19,597 bases of DNA from Clostridiales bacterium (GTDB taxonomy: Bacteria; Bacillota; Clostridia; Christensenellales; Borkfalkiaceae). This document shows, in pieces, positions 14,982 to 19,597 of the stretch. The position numbers and the translations under genes were made by a program. The notes below the pieces were generated by a model. The model had not been told where the DNA came from, made no database searches, and saw only the letters and a list, made by a program, of their open reading frames with translations. Every line of letters begins with the position of its first letter. The first letter of the stretch is position 1. The stretch lies in contig SVIK01000012.1 of NCBI GenBank assembly GCA_015069525.1, positions 1 to 19,597 on the forward strand. Direction: 5' to 3'.

Positions 14982-14995
14982 GTCAAATCGTTGAC
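14982..14995. promoter_or_regulatory. Dyad GTCAA-ATCG-TTGAC overlapping the -35 box (possible operator)
   Basis: This is the same inverted repeat as at 2152-2165, with a different centre, overlapping the -35 hexamer in the same register. It may bind a shared regulator, or may reflect a sequence habit of promoters in this genome. Confidence 0.4.
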
Positions 14996-15020
14996 ACACA
15001 TAAAAGCAAAATGGTATAAT
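14991..15020 (+). promoter_or_regulatory. Strong sigma-A promoter of the exporter cluster
   Basis: TTGACA at 14991-14996 and TATAAT at 15015-15020 are both perfect consensus with an 18-base spacer, and a TG at 15012-15013 gives an extended -10. The predicted start is near 15027, about 85 nt before the ATG at 15112. Confidence 0.92.
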
Positions 15021-15111
15021 ATTTGTAGTGTGAACAACGGTGAAAACGGGGTTAAACACTGTACTTTTTCGTCTATTGAAAAGATACAAAAGACGGGACG
15101 ACGAGGGAATT

Positions 15112-17343
15112 ATGAACGAACTCTTACTAATAGCAGGCATGTGTGGCGGCGGGGCGCTGACGGGATTTATTTCTCGCAAGCTCCGTGGCAATGTGCGTAT
15201 ATTCAAAAAGGAAATCGCGTGGAAGAAACTGCTGTTGTGCGGTTTGTCCGTTTTGCTTTTCGTGGCGTATATGCCATACCTTTTCTCTTTGGAAGTGGTG
15301 AGTAGGCAAGAAGGCTTGGACGGTGGCGTATTATCCAAAGGTGCGACGGTTGCAATGGCAATCTTGAAATGGTTTACATATTTCATGATGGCGGCATGCA
15401 TGACGCAACCATTTTTCAAAAAGAAAAATCTTACCGATTGCGTAGCGTTTTTGACGCCGGTACCGTTGCTGTTAAGCGGGATATTTTTCAAACAACACTC
15501 CGTCTTTGTGACAGGTGCGGTTGCATATTACGATTTCCGCTTGATTATGTATGCGGTATGCTTGTGCTTGTCTGCGTGCGTATCGGGGGCAGCGCTCTAT
15601 TCGAAGATTGCGGAAAAGGACTTTGGACAAATCGCAAAGCGGTTGGGTAAAGCGGCGTTGTTCGTTTTGATTTGGTTGATGGGCTTTATGCCGATGTACT
15701 TCCCGCAACTGATGTTTGGGTTGATTGGGGAAGAAACGGCGGAATTCACGCTGACGCATAGATTGCTTATCTACATTTGTATTGTGTTTATGTTCGGTGG
15801 ATACGTATGCATGCGCAAAAAATCAAGAGAAGAAAAGCTGTTCTTCTTGTCGTTCTTATCGCTCAGTGGCTTTTTGCAATATTTCAGCCACAACGCACAG
15901 CGTACGGGCGTAACGTCGCTCCCCTTGCACCTTTGCAATACGGCGATGGTCTTGATGTTGTTTGCGTACATGTTCCGTTGGAATAGCGTATTCTACTTTA
16001 CCTATCTCGTTAACGTGTTGGGTGCGTTCTTGGCAATCTTAATGCCAAACACGGGCGAGAACTTGCTGACGGACAGCGGCGCGTTGATTTTCTGGTATAA
16101 CCACACGTATGCGTTTGTGTTGCCTATCTTCGGTGTTGCGCTGGGTATATTCCCGCGTCCGAATATTAAGATGATGTACAAGGCGATAGGGGCGTTTACG
16201 GCGTACGTACTGCTAGCCATGATATTGAACGGCTGGCTGAACAATTCGCCCACGCTCAATCCTAATAAAGATGAAGTGGACTATTTCTTCCTGTATAGCT
16301 ACTTTTTCGTAGATAAGTTCAAATTCCTAATGCCGTTGAAGACGTTTGAATTTTCGTTCACAATCGGCAATACGACGTTGATGTTCTACTGGCTGTACGA
16401 TTTAGTGATATGGTTGGTGTTCGTGGGGCTGATGTTCGTGATATGGGGCATTTACGTGTTGCTGTACCGTACGGCGGACGCACATGGCGAGTTGGCAAAA
16501 CGCAAAATGATGATGCGTTTGGACCATGCACAATTACTAAAAGAACTTGACGGGCGTTCGGTAAAAGAGCCGTTATCCCCCGAAGGAGTACACATGATTA
16601 AATTTACAAACTTTTCAAAAACGTACGCGGGTACGACGAAAAAAGCCGTGGAAGATTTGAATTTGGAAATCCATGAAGGCGAAGTATTCGGCTTTATCGG
16701 TCATAACGGTGCGGGTAAGAGTACGACGATTAAGAGCCTTGTCGGTATCCAATCGATTACGGAAGGCAAAATCGAAGTGCAAGGCTACGACGTAGCGCGT
16801 CAGCCGTTGGAAGCGAAGTTGAGCATGGGTTACGTATCGGATAACCACGCGGTATACGAAAACTTGACGGGTAGAGAATATATCAGCTACGTTGCCGATT
16901 TGTATATGGTAAACGAAAAGGACAAAAACGAGCGTATTGAAAAATATGCTAAGATGTTCCATTTGGAAAAGGCGTTGGATAGCGAAATCAAGTGCTATTC
17001 CCACGGTATGAAACAAAAGACGATGGTAATCGGTGCGTTGATTCACAATCCCAAAGTATGGGTTTTGGACGAACCGTTGACGGGGCTTGACCCGACCAGC
17101 TCTTGGCAAATCAAAGAATGTATGCGTCAACACGCGGACGCGGGGAATATAGTATTCTTTTCCAGCCACGTTATCGAAGTTGTGGAAAAGGTATGCGATA
17201 GAATTGCCATTATCAGTGGCGGTAAGCTTTGCCGCGTATCGCGCGTAGAAGATATTCAAAAGGAAGGCTTGTCGCTGGAACAAGTATATTTGCAATACGC
17301 ACAAAAGCACACGCCCGAGGATATGGAAAAAGAGAGAGTATAA
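15112..17343 (+). CDS. YwaF/TMEM164-like membrane domain fused to an ABC transporter ATPase
   Basis: One 743-residue reading frame joins two parts. Residues 1 to about 455 are a polytopic membrane domain resembling the YwaF (TIGR02206) / TMEM164 family, with the conserved PLHLCN stretch (His273, Cys275) and a later YNHTY (His331). After a charged linker (about 460-494), residues 495-743 form an ABC ATPase: Walker A GHNGAGKS at 530-537, signature YSHGMKQ, Walker B VWVLDEP, D-loop GLDP and switch His in SSHVIEV. The Q-loop position reads SDNH, not Gln. The ATG at 15112 follows GAGGG; an in-frame GTG at 15040 lacks a binding site. Inside the frame, ATG 16594 has its own AAGGAG, so the ATPase may also be made alone. 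The next gene is the matching permease. The substrate is unknown. Confidence 0.85.
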   Translation: MNELLLIAGMCGGGALTGFISRKLRGNVRIFKKEIAWKKLLLCGLSVLLFVAYMPYLFSLEVVSRQEGLDGGVLSKGATVAMAILKWFTYFMMAACMTQPFFKKKNLTDCVAFLTPVPLLLSGIFFKQHSVFVTGAVAYYDFRLIMYAVCLCLSACVSGAALYSKIAEKDFGQIAKRLGKAALFVLIWLMGFMPMYFPQLMFGLIGEETAEFTLTHRLLIYICIVFMFGGYVCMRKKSREEKLFFLSFLSLSGFLQYFSHNAQRTGVTSLPLHLCNTAMVLMLFAYMFRWNSVFYFTYLVNVLGAFLAILMPNTGENLLTDSGALIFWYNHTYAFVLPIFGVALGIFPRPNIKMMYKAIGAFTAYVLLAMILNGWLNNSPTLNPNKDEVDYFFLYSYFFVDKFKFLMPLKTFEFSFTIGNTTLMFYWLYDLVIWLVFVGLMFVIWGIYVLLYRTADAHGELAKRKMMMRLDHAQLLKELDGRSVKEPLSPEGVHMIKFTNFSKTYAGTTKKAVEDLNLEIHEGEVFGFIGHNGAGKSTTIKSLVGIQSITEGKIEVQGYDVARQPLEAKLSMGYVSDNHAVYENLTGREYISYVADLYMVNEKDKNERIEKYAKMFHLEKALDSEIKCYSHGMKQKTMVIGALIHNPKVWVLDEPLTGLDPTSSWQIKECMRQHADAGNIVFFSSHVIEVVEKVCDRIAIISGGKLCRVSRVEDIQKEGLSLEQVYLQYAQKHTPEDMEKERV
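16582..16596 (+). promoter_or_regulatory. Internal ribosome binding site before the ATPase domain
   Basis: GAAGGAG at 16582-16588 followed five bases later by ATG (16594) lies inside the fused frame, exactly where a stand-alone ABC ATPase (MIKFTNFSKTY) would begin. It could give a separate 249-residue ATPase or be a relic of two once-separate genes. Confidence 0.55.
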
Positions 17344-17346
17344 ACT

Positions 17347-18990
17347 ATGACACAAGCGAAAGAGATGAAAAATACCCCGTTACGTCGGGTTAAATATCTG
17401 TCGCTGATGCAGATGGGCGAACAGCTTCGCGCGAAGAAGACGCGTGATAAGAAGAAAAAGGCTTTTCATATTTTCTTGAAATGCTGTATCACGGTGGTGG
17501 TGACGGCAGTGATTATTTTCTTGCTGTCTTTTATCAAGAAACAATTTTTCTTGTTGCCTACAAAAGACATGTTCGTGTCTTTTATCTTCGTCACGCAGAT
17601 TATTACGCTGTTTTCGTGTATGAGCAGTATGATTTCGATACTGTATACAAGTAAGGAAAACGCTATGCTATTGGCGTTTCCTTGTACGTACGGCGAAATC
17701 TTTTTAAGCCGTATCATCGTGTTTGCGATAGAAGAGCTGAAAAAGAGTATGTATTTCCTTGTGCCCATTTTAATTGCGTTCGGGGTGCAAGTGGGTGGCG
17801 TATCCTATTGGTTGACGTTGCTTCCCATGTGGTTTATGCTTTGTTTATTCCCCGTACTGATTGGGGCGCTTTTATCTATTCCTTTGATTTATGTCAAGAG
17901 ATTTTTAGAAAAGCATATCGGATTGTATGCGTTTTTGGTGATAGCGTTTATCGTCGGTTTATTTGTCGGTGTAACTATTTTACTGGACAAATTGCCTGAT
18001 CCGCTTCGTTTGGTTGTCATCTATCACGATTTCATGCAAAACCTGCAAGGTGCGTTTGCGGCGATGCGTTCGTGGTCGCTGTGGTATGCGTTTATCGGCG
18101 CGGCAATGTACGGCGAAGGGGTGTATTGGACGTTGCCCGTATCCATCTTGATCTTTGCGGCGTTCGGTGCGGCGTGTTTCTTGATTGCGCGGCCCTTCTA
18201 TTTCAAGGCGGTATCGTCCACGGTAGAAGCGGGTAGAACGAAACGTCACAAGCATAGAAAACATAAGGTAAACAACCTGTTCCTTACCTTTTTTAGAAAG
18301 GAATTAAAGTTGTTTGTACGAAACTCGCAATCGGTCAATTCGGCAGTCATCACCATTTTGATGTTCCCGCTCATTTCGTACGTGTTCAATTTCATTTTGC
18401 TCGTTATCAACAAAAACATGTTGGGCGACTTTATGAGTATTGCGTTCAACGTTATGATCACGTTGAGCGTGCTTAGCGCCAACAACGCCACGGCGGCGGC
18501 GGCGATTTCGTCGGAAGGGAACGAGTTTGCCGTGCTGAAAACGGCACCGTCCAATACGGCGGTTATTTGTTGGGCAAAGATTGCGGTAACGTCGCTTGTC
18601 AACTTGTTTGCCTTGGCGGTAACTTTCGTCATGTTGACGTTCACCACCAACCTTGGCACGGGAGATTTGATTTTGATGGCGGTGCTCTTGATTTTGCTCA
18701 CGATGGGGCACATCATGTGGAGTTTCCAACTCGATATCAACAATCCTCGCATTTTGGACTATGCAACCAAGGGCAACAACGTTGTAGACAACGTCAACGT
18801 TGGTAAATCGATTGTCATCGGCTTTATCATCGCTACGCTTATAGGCGCGCTGACGTTGCTGTTTATGATGGATTCGACGAAAGCCAGCGGTTGGATCCGC
18901 TTGCTTGCCATTGCGGTGGCGTTTATAGCGGCTCGCTTCTATTTGCTGAGAAGAAATATCAAAGTATATTTCAACGAAATTCAAATGTAA
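17347..18990 (+). CDS. ABC-2 type transporter permease (putative ABC exporter family)
   Basis: This 547-residue integral membrane protein has a basic N-terminal tail of about 40 residues and roughly 11-12 hydrophobic segments in two halves (about 41-290 and 325-540), split by a very basic loop near 290-305 (RTKRHKHRKHK). The layout resembles the large fused permeases of putative ABC exporters rather than importers; no binding protein or EAA loop is seen. The ATG at 17347 lies three bases after the ATPase stop, with a purine-rich GAGAGAG upstream, so translation is probably coupled and the ATPase domain is its likely partner. A second in-frame ATG at 17365 is possible. The cargo is unknown; lipids, peptides or surface polymers are possible. 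Confidence 0.85.
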   Translation: MTQAKEMKNTPLRRVKYLSLMQMGEQLRAKKTRDKKKKAFHIFLKCCITVVVTAVIIFLLSFIKKQFFLLPTKDMFVSFIFVTQIITLFSCMSSMISILYTSKENAMLLAFPCTYGEIFLSRIIVFAIEELKKSMYFLVPILIAFGVQVGGVSYWLTLLPMWFMLCLFPVLIGALLSIPLIYVKRFLEKHIGLYAFLVIAFIVGLFVGVTILLDKLPDPLRLVVIYHDFMQNLQGAFAAMRSWSLWYAFIGAAMYGEGVYWTLPVSILIFAAFGAACFLIARPFYFKAVSSTVEAGRTKRHKHRKHKVNNLFLTFFRKELKLFVRNSQSVNSAVITILMFPLISYVFNFILLVINKNMLGDFMSIAFNVMITLSVLSANNATAAAAISSEGNEFAVLKTAPSNTAVICWAKIAVTSLVNLFALAVTFVMLTFTTNLGTGDLILMAVLLILLTMGHIMWSFQLDINNPRILDYATKGNNVVDNVNVGKSIVIGFIIATLIGALTLLFMMDSTKASGWIRLLAIAVAFIAARFYLLRRNIKVYFNEIQM

Positions 18991-19002
18991 TGGGGTGAGA
19001 AT

Positions 19003-19428
19003 ATGAGTAAGAAAGTAGTATTCATTGTTATTTTAATCGAATGTGTTCTCGCCGTATTCTTAATCAGCTTTTTAGGGCAAGCCATTTACAATTCCGTCAA
19101 TAAGGTGTACGTTACGGAGATTTATTTCACGTACAAAGACGGCACGAAGATTGAAGACGACGTACCTTTGAAATTGGAATTGACGGACGAGAATCGCAGT
19201 TATACGTTAGATTGGGTGGTTGGTCCTGAAAACGCCACCAATCAAGAAGTGTATTTTTCGGGTAACGTAGACGAATCGTTGGTGCGTGTGGATCCCGAAA
19301 CGGGCAAGGTTACGTTTAGAAAATTGGTAGACGTCGTTATTACGGTTATGTCCATGGACGGTAGCAACGTTAGCGACACCATCCATTTAATCCCCGTCAT
19401 CAAAGACGGTGGCGACGTAGATATTTAA
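19003..19428 (+). CDS. Single-pass membrane protein with Ig-like extracellular domain
   Basis: This 141-residue protein starts with MSKK and one hydrophobic segment (about 5-28) acting as an uncleaved anchor or signal. The rest, about 110 residues outside the cell, has the beta-rich pattern of bacterial Ig-like (Big_2-type) domains: VTEIYFTYKDGTKI, LDWVVGPENATNQEVYFSG and VRVDPETGKVTFRK, which resembles the usual VATVDxxTGKVT repeat end. There is a single such unit and no sortase motif. GGGGTGAG lies before the ATG, 12 bases after the permease stop, so it belongs to the exporter operon. It might be an accessory or cargo-handling subunit. I do not recognise a named family for the full protein. 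Confidence 0.75.
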   Translation: MSKKVVFIVILIECVLAVFLISFLGQAIYNSVNKVYVTEIYFTYKDGTKIEDDVPLKLELTDENRSYTLDWVVGPENATNQEVYFSGNVDESLVRVDPETGKVTFRKLVDVVITVMSMDGSNVSDTIHLIPVIKDGGDVDI

Positions 19429-19486
19429 GGTTAAAAAAGTCTATTACGTCGAGCAATCGGCGAATATATAGAAAAGGAGAAAAAGT

Positions 19487-19597
19487 ATGAAAAAACTGAA
19501 AAGAGTTGTGGCTAGCATGCTCGCTTTAAGTTGTATCAACCTGGTGGCATGTAAAGGCGACGATGAAACGTACACCGTTACGTTAATGGACGGCGAC
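19487..19597 (+). CDS. Putative lipoprotein, 3' partial
   Basis: Only 37 codons are in the window. The N-terminus is a lipoprotein signal peptide: MKKLKR, a hydrophobic core, and the lipobox LVAC with Cys22, followed by a charged linker (KGDDE) and the start of a beta strand-like TYTVTLMDGD. AAGGAG lies seven to twelve bases before the ATG. The 58-base gap from the preceding gene has no terminator, so it may be part of the exporter operon. The mature function cannot be seen. Confidence 0.75.
   Translation, partial: MKKLKRVVASMLALSCINLVACKGDDETYTVTLMDGD

Larger units (their letters stand above)
14679..15111. other. Intergenic region between the LRR lipoprotein and the exporter cluster
   Basis: About 430 bases, A/T-rich, without a supportable gene. 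It holds a terminator (14768-14797), a dyad TTGTAT-ATTT-ATACAA at 14895-14910, two close AGTCACAA-like copies near 14947-14956, and the strong promoter at 14991. The stretch 14800-14890 shows nothing I can name. Confidence 0.6.

Noticed and set aside
15040..15111. Upstream GTG start adding 24 residues to the fusion protein
   Set aside because: There is no ribosome binding site before 15040, it lies only about 13 bases from the predicted transcript start, and ATG 15112 has GAGGG.
14940..15491. Minus-strand ORF of 183 codons over the exporter promoter
   Set aside because: It spans the strong + strand promoter and the start of the membrane domain, and its composition is that of an antisense shadow.

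Overview
The window reads as a chromosomal stretch from an anaerobic, low-to-mid-GC Firmicute of class Clostridia, probably an uncultured gut lineage. A Christensenellales-type genome is only a guess. The evidence is AGGAG-type ribosome binding sites before most genes, sigma-A promoters with near-perfect hexamers, the single-chain Firmicute form of FGAM synthase (PurL with the PurQ glutaminase fused on), a DUF1858 CFGC redox protein, and a PaaK plus tandem-ACT gene pair. All supported genes lie on the + strand. No tRNA, rRNA, CRISPR array or transposon was seen.

Layout. (1) 2-2037: the 3' part of a PaaK-type aryl-acetate:CoA ligase, a tandem ACT-domain protein and a membrane-anchored TlpA/ResA-like thioredoxin, closed by a strong terminator. 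(2) 2161-3957: a monocistronic cytoplasmic GH20 (GH20C-like) beta-N-acetylhexosaminidase with its own promoter and terminator-like hairpin. (3) 3937-12826: the purine operon purE-F-M-N-D-L. It is preceded by a roughly 240-nt leader that holds a possible 41-codon leader ORF ending exactly where a perfect 13-bp intrinsic terminator begins, just before the purE ribosome binding site. (4) 12860-14678: a PHP-domain (CpsB/YwqE-type) phosphatase, the small CFGC redox protein, a single-domain rhodanese and a short BspA-like leucine-rich-repeat lipoprotein, with terminators. (5) 14991 to the end: a strong promoter driving an export-type cluster. It encodes a YwaF/TMEM164-like membrane domain fused in frame to an ABC ATPase, a large ABC-2 type permease, a single-pass membrane protein with an Ig-like ectodomain, and the start of a lipoprotein.

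The purine genes cover the PRPP-to-AIR steps and the PurE step, but purK, purC, purB and purH are absent from this operon. The most striking observation is that PurF lacks the N-terminal catalytic cysteine of its glutaminase domain and also carries substitutions at two other glutaminase residues (Asn to Asp, Asp to Glu). Its phosphoribosyltransferase domain and Fe-S-type cysteines look intact. PurL in the same operon keeps a complete Cys-His-Glu glutaminase. Together this suggests a PurF that uses free ammonia or ammonia from a partner protein. Other points worth checking are the purine leader attenuator, a GTCAA-N4-TTGAC dyad overlapping the -35 box of two unrelated promoters, and the membrane-domain/ABC-ATPase fusion with an internal ribosome binding site.
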